From Clusia tigrina (Eukaryota > Arthropoda > Insecta > Diptera > Clusiidae), in contig OV050031.1 of the NCBI GenBank assembly GCA_920105625.2, positions 49,928,205-49,992,204 of the forward strand: a stretch of 64,000 nt of DNA, written 5' to 3'. The notes under the pieces are model-generated. The model had not been told where the DNA came from, did no database searches, and saw only the letters and a program-made list of their open reading frames with translations. A program made the position numbers and the translations under genes. Below are positions 1 through 12,649 of the stretch, one piece after another. Every line of letters starts with the position of its first letter. The stretch's first letter is position 1.

Positions 1-186
1 GTAATATAACTATCAAAGTTTGCAACATTGAACTGCTGTAACTTTTTATTGGTACGTCATAAGACCTTGAAATTTTGTGAAAATAATGTATTATTGTCAT
101 TTGAAATATCAGTATAACACTGCTAACCTTGAGTAAAAAATGAAACAGTGATGCATCTTCAAAATTCACTAACTTTTATACTGTGC

Positions 187-1488
187 GTAATATAACTATC
201 AAAGTTTGCAACATTGAATTGCTGTAACTTTTTATTGGTACGTCATAATACCTTGAAATTTTTTGAAAAGAATGTACTATTGTCATTTGAAATATCGGTA
301 TAACAGTGCTAACCTTGAGGAAAAAATGAAACACTTATGCAACTTCAAAATTCACTAACTTTTATACTGTGCGTAATATAACTATCAAAGTTTGCAACAT
401 TCTACTGATGTAACTTTTTATTGGTACGTCATAAGACCTTGAAATTTTGTGAAAATAATGTACTATTGTCATTTGAAATATCGGTATAACAGTGCTAACC
501 TTGAGGAATAAATGAAACACTGAAGCACTTTCAAAATTCACTAACTTTTATACTGTGCGTAATATGACTATCAAAGTTTGCAACATTAAAATGCTGTAAC
601 TTTTTACTGGAGCGTCATAAGACCTTGAAATTTTCTGACAATAATGTACTATTGTCATTTGAAATATCAGTATAACACTGCTAACCTTGAGTAAAAAATG
701 AAACACTGATGCAACTTCAAAATTCACTAACTTTTATACTGTGCGTAATATAACTATCAAAGTTTGCTACATTGAACTGCTGTAACTTTTTACTGGAGCG
801 TCATAAGACCATGAAATTTTGTGACAATAATGTACTATTGTCATTTGAAATAGCGGTATAACAGTCCTACCCTTGATTAAAAAATGAAACACTGATGCAA
901 CTTCAAAATTCAATAACTTTTATACTGTGCGTAATATAACTATCAAAATTTGCAACATTGAACTGCTGTAACTTTTTATTGGTACGTCATAAGACCTTGA
1001 AATTTTGTGAAAATAATGTACTATTGTCATTTGAAATATCGGTATAACAGTGCTAACCTTGAGGAAAAAATGAAATACTGATCCAACTTCAAAATTCACT
1101 AACTTTTATACTGCGCGTAATATAACTATCAAAGTTTGCATAATTGAAATGCTGTAACTTTTTACTGGAGCGTCATAAGACCTTGAAATTTTGTGACCGT
1201 AATGTACTATTGTCATTTGAAATAGCGGTATAACAGTCCTAACCTTGATTAAAAACTGAAACACTGATGCAACTTCAAAATTCACTAACTTTTATACTGT
1301 GCGTAATATAACTATCAAAGTTTTCAACATTGAAATGCTGTAACTTTTTACTGGAGCGTCATAAGACCTTGAAATTTTGTGATCGTAATGTACTATTGTC
1401 ATTTGAAATATCTGTATAACACTGCTAACCTTGAGTAAAAAATGAAACACTAATGCAACTTCAAAATTCAATAACTTTTATACTGTGC
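187..1488 (+). repeat. Seven-monomer segment, copy 1 of a duplication with 7002-8300
   Basis: Monomer subtypes occur in the same order as at 7002-8300: CATTGAATTGCTG, CATTC-ACTGATG, CATTAAAATGCTG, TTTGCTACATTG with GACCATG, ATTTGCAACATTG, CATAATTG with GACCG, and TTTTCAACATTG with GATCG. The offset is 6,815 bp, falling to 6,813 after a 2-bp deletion in the downstream copy. Confidence 0.85.
745..930 (+). repeat. Representative 186-bp satellite monomer
   Basis: This unit illustrates the monomer. It contains 58 G or C out of 186 (about 31% G+C). A/T tracts occur at roughly unit positions 43-47, 70-76, 135-140 and 161-166. The perfect dyad TGACAATA, 6 nt, TATTGTCA lies at 822-843. Neighbouring units differ from it by substitutions scattered along the length, for example CATTGAATTGCTG versus CATTGAACTGCTG, and TTATTGGTACG versus TTACTGGAGCG. 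Confidence 0.95.
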
Positions 1489-3348
1489 GTAATATAACTA
1501 TCAAAATTTGCAACATTGAACTGCTGTCACTTTTTACTGGAGCGTCATAAGACCTTGAAATTTTGTGACAATAATGTACTATTGTCATTTGAAATAGCGG
1601 TATAACAGTCCTACCCTTGATTAAAAAATGAAACACTGATGCAACTTCAAAATTCAATAACTTTTATACTGTGCGTAATATAACTATCAAAATTTGCAAC
1701 ATTGAAATGCTGTAACTTTTTATTGGTACGTCATAAAACCTTGAAATTTTGTGAAAATAATGTACTATTGTCATTTGAAATATCGGTATAACAGTGCTAA
1801 CCTTGAGGAAAAAATGAAATACTGATCCAACATCAAAATTCACTAACTTTTATACTGTGAGTAATATAACTATCAAAGTTTGCAACATTGAAATGCTGTA
1901 ACTTTTTACTGGAGCGTCATAAGACCTTGAAATTTTGTGACAATATTGTACTATTGTCAATATTAAAAATCGGTATAACAGTGCTACCTTTGAATAAAAA
2001 ATGAAACACTAACGCAACTTCAAAGTTCACTAACTTTTATACTGAGCGTAATATAATTATCAAAATTCACAACATTGAAATGCTGTCACTTTTTACTGGA
2101 GCGTCATAACACCTTGAAATTTTGTGACAATAATTTACTATTGTCATTTGAAATAGCGGTATAACAGTCCTAACCTTGATTAAAAAATGAAACACTGATG
2201 CAACTTCAAAATTCACTAACTTTTATACTGTGCGTAATATAACTATCAAAGTTTGCTACATTGCACTGCTGTAACTTTTTATTGGTGCATCATAAGACCT
2301 TGAAATTTTGTGAAAATAATGTACTATTGTCATTTGAAATATCGGTATAACAGTGCTAACCTTGAGGAAAAAATGAAACACTGATCCAACTTCAAAATTC
2401 ACTAACTTTTATACTGTGCGTAATATAACTATCAAAGTTTGCACCATTGAACTGCTGTAACTTTTTATTGGTACGTCATAAGACCTTCAAATTTTGTGAA
2501 AATAATGTATTATTGTCATTTGAAATATCAGTATAACACTGCTAACCTTGAGTAAAAAATGAAACACTGATGCAACTTCAAAATTCACTAACTTTTATAC
2601 TCTGCGTAATATAACTATCAAAGCTTGCAATATTGAAATGCTGTAACTTTTTACTGGAGCATCATAAAACCTCGAAATTTCGTGACAATAAAGTACTATT
2701 GTCAATTTGAAATATCGGTATAACAGTGCTACCTTTGAGTAAAAAATGAAACACTGATGCAACTTCAAATTCACTAACTTTTATACTGTGTGTAATATAA
2801 CAATCAAAGTTTGCAACATTGAACTGCTGTAACTTTTTACTGGTACGTCATAAGACCTTGAAATTTTGTGAGAAAATGTACTATTGTCATTTGAAATATC
2901 GGTATAACAGTGCTAACCTTGATTAAAAAATGAAACACTGATGCAACTTCAAAATTCACTAACTTTTATACTGTGCGTAATATAACTATCAAAGTTTGCA
3001 ACATTGAACTGCTGTAACTTTTTATTGGTGCGTCATAAGACCTTGAAATTTTGTGAAAATAATGTACTATTGTCATTTGAAATATCGGTATAACAGTGCT
3101 AACCTTGAGGAAAAAATGAAACACTGATCCAACTTCAAAATTCACTAACTTTTATACTGTGCGTAATATAACTATCAAAGTTTGCTACATTGAACTGCTG
3201 TAACTTTTTATTGGTGCGTCATAAGACCTTGAAATTTTGTGAAAATAATGTACTATTGTCATTTGAAATATCGGTATAACAGTGCTAACCTTGAGGAAAA
3301 AATGAAACACTGATCCAACTTCAAAATTCACTAACTTTTATACTGTGC

Positions 3349-3497
3349 GTAATAAATACTGGTGCGTCATAAAACCTCGAAATTTTGTGACAATAAAGTA
3401 GTATTATCCATTTGAAATATCGGTATAATACTGCTAACCTTGAGTAAAAAATGAAACACTGATGCAACTTCAAAATTCACTAACTTTTATACTGTGC
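3349..3497 (+). repeat. Truncated 149-bp monomer, copy 1
   Basis: The start of the unit reads GTAATAAATACTGGTGCGTC, so about 37 bp spanning the TGCAACATTG region are missing. The same junction is found at 5174, 15377 and 18134, which implies a single deletion event later copied. Confidence 0.9.
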
Positions 3498-5173
3498 GTA
3501 ATATAACTATCAAAGTTTGCAACATTGAACTGCTGTAACTTTTTATTGGTCCGTCATAATACCTTGAAATTTTGTGAAAATAATGTACTATTGTCATTTG
3601 AAATATCGGTATAACAGTGCTAACCTTGAGGAAAAAATGAAACACTGATGCAACTTCAAAATTCACTAACTTTTATACTGAGCTTAATATAACTATCAAA
3701 GTTTGCAACATTCAACTGATGTAACTTTTTACTGGTACGTCATAAGACCTTGAAATTTTGTGAAAATAATGTACTATTGTCATTTGAAATATCGGTATAA
3801 CAGTGCTAACCTTGAGGAATAAATGAAACACTGATGCAACTTCAAAATTCACTAACTTTTATACTGTGCGTAATATGACTATCAAAGTTAGCAACATTGA
3901 AATGCTGTAACTTTATACTGGACCGTCATAAGACCTTGAAATTTTGTGACAATATTGTACTATTGTCAATATTAAAAATCGGTATAACAGTGCTACCTTT
4001 GAATAAAAAATGAAACACTAACGCAACTTCAAAGTTCACTAACTTTTATACTGAGCGTAATATAATTATCAAAATTCACAACATTGAAATGCTGTCACTT
4101 TTTACTGGAGCGTCATAACACCTTGAAATTTTCTGACAATAATGTACTATTGTCATTTGAAATATCGGTATAACAGTGCTACCTTTGGGTAAAAAATGAA
4201 ACACTGATGCAACTTCAAAATTCACTAACTTTTATACTCTGCGTAATATAACTATCAAAGCTTGCAATATTGAAATGCTGTAACTTTTTACTGGAGCATC
4301 ATAAAACCTCGAAATTTCGTGACAATAAAGTACTATTGTCAATTTGAAATATCGGTATAACAGTGCTACCTTTGAGTAAAAAATGAAACACTGATGCAAC
4401 TTCAAATTCACTAACTTTTATACTGTGCGTAATATAACAATCAAAGTTTGCAACATTGAACTGCTGTAACTTTTTATTGGTACGTCATAAGACCTTGAAA
4501 TTTTGTGAGAATAATGTACTATTGTCATTTGAAATATCGGTATAACAGTGCTAACCTTGAGGAAAAAATGAAACACTGATGCAACTTCAAAATTCACTAA
4601 CTTTTATACTGTGCGTAATATAACTATCAAAGTTTGCAACATTGAAATGCTGTAACTTTTTACTGGAGCGTCATAAGACCTTGAAATTTTGTGACAATAT
4701 TGTACTATTGTCAATATTAAAAATCGGTATAACAGTGCTACCTTTGAATAAAAAATGAAACACTAACGCAACTTCAAAGTTCACTAACTTTTATACTGAG
4801 CGTAATATAATTATCAAAATTCACAACATTGAAATGCTGTCACTTTTTACTGGAGCGTCATAACACCTTGAAATTTTGTGACAATAATTTACTATTGTCA
4901 TTTGAAATAGCGGTATAACAGTCCTAACCTTGAGTAAAAAATGAAACACTGATGCAACTTCAAAATTCACTAACTTTTATACTGTGCGTAATATAACTAT
5001 CAAAGTTTGCTACATTGAACTGCTGTAACTTTTTATTGGTGCGTCATAAGACCTTGAAATTTTGTGAAAATAATGTACTATTGTCATTTGAAATATCGGT
5101 ATAACAGTGCTAACCTTGAGGAAAAAATGAAACACTGATCCAACTTCAAAATTCACTAACTTTTATACTGTGC

Positions 5174-5322
5174 GTAATAAATACTGGTGCGTCATAAAAC
5201 CTCGAAATATTGTGACACTAAAGTAGTATTATCCATTTGAAATATCGGTATAACACTGCTAACCTTGAGTAAAAAATGAAACACTGATGCAACTTCAAAA
5301 TTCACTAACTTTTATACTGTGC
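5174..5322 (+). repeat. Truncated 149-bp monomer, copy 2
   Basis: It has the same junction and the same 149-bp length as the unit at 3349. The flanking monomers match those at 15377 and 18134. Confidence 0.9.
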
Positions 5323-7001
5323 GTAATATAACTATCAAAGTTTGCAACATTGAACTGCTGTAACTTTTTATTGGTACGTCATAAGACCTTGAAATTTTGT
5401 AAAAATAATGTATTATTGTCATTTGAAATATCAGTATAACACTGCTAGCCTTGAGTAAAAAATGAAACACTGATGCAACTTCAAAATTCACTAACGTTTA
5501 TACTGTGCGTAATATAACTATCAAAGTTTGAAACATTGCAATGCTGTACCTTTTTATTGGAGTGTCATAAGAACTTGAAATTTTGTGACAGTAATGTTCT
5601 ATTGCCAATTTGAAATATCGGTGTAACAGTGCTACCTTTGAGTAAAAAATGAAACACTGATCCAACTTCAAAATTCACTAACTTTTATACTGTGCGAAAT
5701 ATAACTATAAAAGTTTGCAACATTGAAATACTGTAACTTTTTACTGGTGCGTCATAAAACATCGAAATTTTGTGATAATAAAGTACTATTGTCAATTTGA
5801 GATATCGGTATAACAGTGCTACTTTTGAGCAAAAAATGAAACACTGATGCAACTTCAAAATTCACTAACTGTTATACTGTGCCTAATATAACTATCAAAG
5901 TTTGCAACATTGAAATACTGTAACTTTTTACTAGTGCATCATAAGACCTTGAAAATTTGTGACAATAATGTACTATTTTCAATTTGAAATATCGGTATAA
6001 CAGTACTACTTTGAGTAAACAGTGAAACACTGATGCAACTTCAAAATTCACTAACTTTTCTACTGTGCGTAATATAACTATCATAGTTTGCAATATTGAA
6101 ATGCTGTAACTTTTTACTGGAGCGTCATAAGACCTTGAAATTTTGTGACAATAATGTACTTATGTCAATTTGAGATATCGGTATAACAGTGCTACCCTTG
6201 GGTAAAAAATGAAACACTGATGCAACTTCAAAATTCACTAACTTTTATACTGTGCGTAATATAACTATCAAAGTTTCCAACATTGAAATGCTGTAACTTA
6301 TTACTAATGCGTCTTAAAACCTCGAAATTTTGTGACAATAAAATTCTATTGTCAGTTTGAAACATCGGTAAAAGAGTGCTACCCTTGAGTAAAAATCAAA
6401 CACCGATGCAACTACAAAATTCACTAACTTTTATACTGTGAGTAATATAACTATAAAAGTTTGCAACATTGAAATGCTGTAACTTTTTACTGGAGCGTCA
6501 TAAGACCTTGAAATTTTGTGAAAATAATGTACTATTGTCATTTGAAATATCGGTATAACAGTTCTAACCTTGAGGAAAAAATAAAACACTGATGCAACTT
6601 CAAAATTCACTAACGTTTATACTGTGCGAAATATAACTATAAAACTTTGCAACATTGAAATTCTGTAACTTTTTACTGGTGGGTCATAAAACTTCGAAAT
6701 TTCGTGACAATAAAGTACTATTGTCAATTTGAAATATCGGTATAACAGTGCTACCTTTGAGTAAAAAATGAAACTCTGATGCAACTTCAAAGTTCACTAA
6801 CTTTTATACTGTGCGTAATATAACTATCAAAGTTTGCAACATTGAAATGCTGTAACTTTTTACTGGTGCGTCAGAAAACCTCGAAATTTTGTGACAATAA
6901 AGTACTATTATCCATTTGAAATATCGGTATAACACTGCTAACCTTGAGTAAAAAATGAAACACTGATGCATCTTCAAAATTCACTAACTTTTATACTGTG
7001 C

Positions 7002-8300
7002 GTAATATAACTGAAAGTTTGCAACATTGAATTGCTGTAACTTTTTATTGGTACGTCATAATACCTTGAAATTTTTTGAAAATAATGTACTATTGTCATT
7101 TGAAATATCGGTATAACAGTGCTAACCTTGAGGAAAAAATGAAACACTTATGCAACTTCAAAATTCACTAACTTTTATACTGTGCGTAATATAACTATCA
7201 AAGTTTGCAACATTCAACTGATGTAACTTTTTATTGGTACGTCATAAGACCTTGAAATTTTGTGAAAATAATGTACTATTGTCATTTGAAATATCGGTAT
7301 AACAGTGCTAACCTTGAGGAATAAATGAAACACTGAAGCACTTTCAAAATTCACTAACTTTTATACTGTGCGTAATATGACTATCAAAGTTTGCAACATT
7401 AAAATGCTGTAACTTTTTACTGGAGCGTCATAAGACCTTGAAATTTTCTGACAATAATGTACTATTGTCATTTGAAATATCAGTATAACACTGCTAACCT
7501 TGAGTAAAAAATGAAACACTGATGCAACTTCAAAATTCACTAACTTTTATACTGTGCGTAATATAACTATCAAAGTTTGCTACATTGAAATGCTGTAACT
7601 TTTTACTGGAGCGTCATAAGACCATGAAATTTTGTGACAATAATGTACTATTGTCATTTGAAATAGCGGTATAACAGTCCTACCCTTGATTAAAAAATGA
7701 AACACTGATGCAACTTCAAAATTCAATAACTTTTATACTGTGCGTAATATAACTATCAAAATTTGCAACATTGAACTGCTGTAACTTTTTATTGGTACGT
7801 CATAAGACCTTGAAATTTTGTGAAAATAATGTACTATTGTCATTTGAAATATCGGTATAACAGTGCTAACCTTGAGGAAAAAATGAAATACTGATCCAAC
7901 TTCAAAATTCACTAACTTTTATACTGCGCGTAATATAACTATCAAAGTTTGCATAATTGAAATGCTGTAACTTTTTACTGGAGCGTCATAAGACCTTGAA
8001 ATTTTGTGACCGTAATGTACTATTGTCATTTCAAATAGCGGTATAACAGTCCTAACCTTGAATTAAAACTGAAACACTGATGCAACTTCAAAATTCACTA
8101 ACTTTTATACTGTGCGTAATATAACTATCAAAGTTTTCAACATTGAAATGCTGTAACTTTTTACTGGAGCGTCATAAGACCTTGAAATTTTGTGATCGTA
8201 ATGTACTATTGTCATTTGAAATATCTGTATAACACTGCTAACCTTGAGTAAAAAATGAAACACTAATGCAACTTCAAAATTCAATAACTTTTATACTGAG
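7002..8300 (+). repeat. Seven-monomer segment, copy 2 of a duplication with 187-1488
   Basis: This copy has the same ordered subtypes as 187-1488. Its first monomer has lost 2 bp (CTGAAAG in place of CTATCAAAG), so it is 184 bp long. Homology ends where a GAGCGTAATATAATTATC monomer follows instead of the ATTTGCAAC monomer found after copy 1. Confidence 0.85.
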
Positions 8301-8554
8301 CGTAATATAATTATCAAAATTCACAACATTGAAATGCTGTCACTTTTTACTGGAGCGTCATAACACCTTGAAATTTTGTGACAATAATTTACTATTGTCA
8401 TTTGAAATAGCGGTATAACAGTGCTAACCTTGATTAAAAAATGAAACACTGATGCAACTTCAAAATTCAATAACTTTTATACTGTGCGTAATATAACTAT
8501 CAAAATTTGCAACATTGAACTGCTGTAACTTTTTATTGGTACGTCATAAGACCT

Positions 8555-11079
8555 TGAAATTTTGTGAAAATAATGTACTATTGGCATTTGAAATATCGCT
8601 ATAACAGTGCTAACCTTGAGGAAAAAATGAAACACTGATCCAACTTCAAAATTCACTAACTTTTATACTGTGCGTAATATAACTATCAAAGTTTGCAACA
8701 TTGAACTGCTGTAACTTTTTACTGGTGCGTCAGAAAACCTCGAAATTTTGTGACAATAAAGTACTATTATCCATTTGAAATATCGGTATAACACTGCTAA
8801 CCTTGTGTAAAAAAATGAAACACTGATGCATCTTCAAAATTCACTAACTTTTATACTGTGCGTAATATAACTATCAAAGTTTGCAACATTGAATTGCTGT
8901 AACTTTTTATTGGTACGTCATAATACCTTGAAATTTTTTGAAAATAATGTACTATTGTCATTTGAAATATCGGTATAACAGTGCTAACCTTGAGGAAAAA
9001 ATGAAACACTTATGCAACTTCAAAATTCACTAACTTTTATACTGTGCGTAATATAACTATCAAAGTTTGCAACATTCAACTGATGTAACTTTTTATTGGT
9101 ACGTCATAAGACCTTGAAATTTTGTGAAAATAATGTACTATTGTCATTTGAAATATCGGTATAACAGTGCTAACCTTGAGGAATAAATGAAACACTGATG
9201 CACTTTCAAAATTCACTAACTTTTATACTGTGCGTAATATGACTATCAAAGTTTGCAACATTGAAATGCTGTAACTTTTTACTGGAGCGTCATAAGACCT
9301 TGAAATTTTGTGATAATATTGTACTATTGTCAATATTAAAAATCGGTATAACAGTGCTACCTTTGAATAAAAAATGAAACACTAACGCAACTTCAAAGTT
9401 CACTAACTTTTATACAGAGCGTAATATAATTATCAAAATTCACAACATTGAACTGCTGTAACTTTTTATTGGTACGTCATAAGAGCTTGAAATTTTGTGA
9501 GAATAATGTACTATTGTCATTTGAAATATCGGTATAACAGTGCTAACCTTGAGGAATAAATGAAACACTGATGCACTTTCAAAATTCACTAACTTTTATA
9601 CTGTGCGTAATATGACTATCAAAGTTTGCAACATTGAAATGCTGTAACTTTTTACTGGAGCGTCATAAGACCTTGAAATTTTCTGACAATAATGTACTAT
9701 TGTCATTTGAAATATCAGTATAACACTGCTAACCTTGAGTAAAAAATGAAACACTGATGCAACTTCAAAATTCACTAACTTTTATACTGTGCGTAATATA
9801 ACTATCAAAGTTTGCTACATTGAACTGCTGTAACTTTTTACTGGAGCGTCATAAGACCATGAAATTTTGTGACAATAATGTACTATTGTCATTTGAAATA
9901 GCGGTATAACAGTCCTACCCTTGATTAAAAAATGAAACACTGATGCAACTTCAAAATTCAATAACTTTTATACTGTGCGTAATATAACTATCAAAATTTG
10001 CAACATTGAACTGCTGTAACTTTTTATTGGTACGTCATAAGACCTTGAAATTATGTGAAAATAATGTACTATTGTCATTTGAAATATCGGTATAACAGTG
10101 CTAACCTTGAGGAAAAAATGAAATACTGATCCAACTTCAAAATTCACTAACTTTGATACTGCGCGTAATATAACTATCAAAGTTTGCATAATTGAAATGC
10201 TGTAACTTTTTACTGGAGCGTCATAAGACCTTGAAATTTTGTGACCGTAATGTACTATTGTCATTTGAAATAGCGGTATAACAGTCCTAACCTTGATTAA
10301 AAACTGAAACACTGATGCAACTTCAAAATTCACTAACTTTTATACTGTGCGTAATATAACTATCAAAGTTTTCAACATTGAAATGCTGTAACTTTTTACT
10401 GGAGCGTCATAAGACCTTGAAATTTTGTGATCGTAATGTACTATTGTCATTTGAAATATCTGTATAACACTGCTAACCTTGAGTAAAAAATGAAACACTG
10501 ATGCAACTTCAAAATTCAATAACTTTTATACTGTGCGTAATATAACTATCAAAATTTGCAACATTGAACTGCTGTAACTTTTTATTGGTACGTCATAAGA
10601 CCTTGAAATTTTGTGAGAATAATGTACTATTGTCATTTGAAATATCGGTATAACAGTGCTAACCTTGAGGAAAAAATGAAACACTGATGCAACTTCAAAA
10701 TTCACTAACTATTATACTGTGCGTAATATAACTATCAACGTTTGCAACATTGAAATGCTGTAACTTTTTACTGGAGCGTCATAAGACCTTGAAATTTTGT
10801 GACAATATTGTACTATTGTCAATATTAAAAATCGGTATAACAGTGCTACCTTTGAATAAAAAATGAAACACTAACGCAACTTCAAAATTCACTAACTTTT
10901 ATACTGAGCGTAATATAATTATCAAAATTCACAACATTGAAATGCTGTCACTTTTTACTGGAGCGTCATAACACCTTGAAATTTTGTGACAATAATTTAC
11001 TATTGTCATTTGAAATAGCGGTATAACAGTCCTAACCTTGATTAAAAAATGAAACACTGATGCAACTTCAAAATTCAAT
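8555..11079 (+). repeat. 2.5 kb segment, copy 1 of a pair 4,095 bp apart
   Basis: The segment matches 12650-15174 at an exact offset of 4,095 bp (22 monomers of 186 bp plus 3 bp). Shared rare variants include TATTGGCATTTG, AACCTTGTGTAAAAAAATG, AGAGCTTGAAATTTTG and CCTTGAAATTATGTG. Few differences were seen, one being CAACG versus CAAAG near 10740. Homology fades near 11,080. Confidence 0.85.
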
Positions 11080-12649
11080 AACTTTATACTGTGCGTAATA
11101 TAACTATCAAAATTTGCAACATTGAACTGCTGTAACTTTTTATTGGTACGTCATAAGACCTTGAAATTTTGTGAAAATAATGTACTATTGTCATTTGAAA
11201 TATCGGTATAACAGTGCTAACCTTGAGGAAAAAATGAAATACTGATCCAACTTCAAAATTCACTAACTTTTATACTGCGCGTAATATAACTATCAAAGTT
11301 TGCATAATTGAAATGCTGTAACTTTTTACTGGAGCGTCATAATACCTTGAAATTTTGTGACCGTAATGTACTATTGTCACTTGAAATAGTGGTATAACAG
11401 TCCTAACCTTGATTAAAAACTGAAACACTGATGCAACTTCAAAATTCACTAACTTTTATACTGTGCGTAATATAACTATCAAAGTTTGCAACATTGAAAT
11501 GCTGTAACTTTTTACTGGTGCGTCAGAAAACCTCGAAATTTTGTGACAATAAAGTACTATTATCCATTTGAAATATCGGTATAACACTGCTAACCTTGAG
11601 TAAAAAATGAAACACTGATGCATCTTCAAAATTCACTAACTTTTATACTGTGCGTAATATAACAATCAAAGTTTGCAACATTCAACTGATGTAACTTTTT
11701 ATTGGTACGTCATAAGACCTTGAAATTTTGTGAAAATAATGTACTATTGTCATTTGAAATATCGGTATAACAGTGCTTACCTTGAGGAAAAAATGAAATA
11801 CTGATCCAACTTCAAAATTCACTAACTTTTATACTGCGCGTAATATAACTATCAGTTTGCATAATTGAAATGCTGTAACTTTTTACTGGAGCGTCATAAG
11901 ACCTTGAAATTTTGTGACCGTAATGTACTATTGTCACTTGAAATAGCGGTATAACAGTCCTAACCTTGATTAAAAACTGAAACACTGATGCAACTGCAAA
12001 ATTCACTAACTTTTATACTGTGCGTAATATAACTATCAAAGTTTTCAACATTGAAATGCTGTAACTTTTTACTGGAGCGTCATAAGACCTTGAAATTTTG
12101 TGATCGTAATGTACTATTGTCATTTGAAATATCTGTATAACACTGCTAACCTTGAGTTAAAAATGAAACACTGATGCAACTTCAAAATTCACTAACTGTT
12201 ATACTGTGCCTAATATAACTATCAAAATTTGCAACATTGAAATGCTGTAACTTTTTACTAGTGCATCATAAGACCTTGAAAACTTGTGACAATAATGTAC
12301 TATTGTCATTTGAAATATCGGTATAACAGTGCTAACCTTGAGGAAAAAATGAAACACTGATGCAACTTCAAAATTCACTAACTTTTATACTGTGCGTAAT
12401 ATAATTATCAAAGTTTGCAACATTGAAATGCTGTAACTTTTTACTGGAGCGTCATAAGACCTTGAAATTTTGTGACAATATTGTACTATTGTCAATATTA
12501 AAAATCGGTATAACAGTGCTACCTTTGAATAAAAAATGAAACACTAACGCAACTTCAAAATTCACTAACTTTTATACTGTGCGTAATATAACTATCAAAG
12601 TTTGCAACATTGAAATGCTGTAACTTTTTACTGGAGCGTCATAACACCT
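11080..12649 (+). repeat. Monomers between the two 4,095-bp-spaced copies
   Basis: This is satellite of the same type. About 760 bp from the monomer starting at 11095 match a stretch beginning at 16643. Both follow a 1-bp deletion (AATAACTTTATACTG). One unit here has a 3-bp deletion (CTATCAGTTTGC near 11850). Confidence 0.8.

Larger units (their letters stand above)
1..8554 (+). repeat. Heterogeneous 186-bp monomer block, left part
   Basis: These are mostly 186-bp monomers of mixed subtypes with no single simple higher-order period. Recurrent subtypes include ones with CATAATTG and GACCGTAATG, ones with GTTTTCAACATTG and GATCGTAATG, and a two-monomer module marked by CACTAACGC followed by GAGCGTAATATAATTATC (near 1941, 3950 and 4695). 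Two truncated units lie at 3349 and 5174. No gene or other feature was found. Confidence 0.9.

Noticed and set aside
822..843. The dyad as a bacterial intrinsic terminator
   Set aside because: The stem is AT-rich and not followed by a T tract, and the surrounding DNA is a eukaryotic-type satellite.
745..930. Phased A-tract DNA curvature
   Set aside because: The main A/T tracts in the monomer are about 26-28 bp or much more apart, which is not a multiple of the helical repeat. Curvature cannot be claimed by eye.
6870..6920. AATAAA motifs (for example in GTGACAATAAAGTAC) as polyadenylation signals
   Set aside because: They are part of the AT-rich monomer and recur in many units with no gene nearby.
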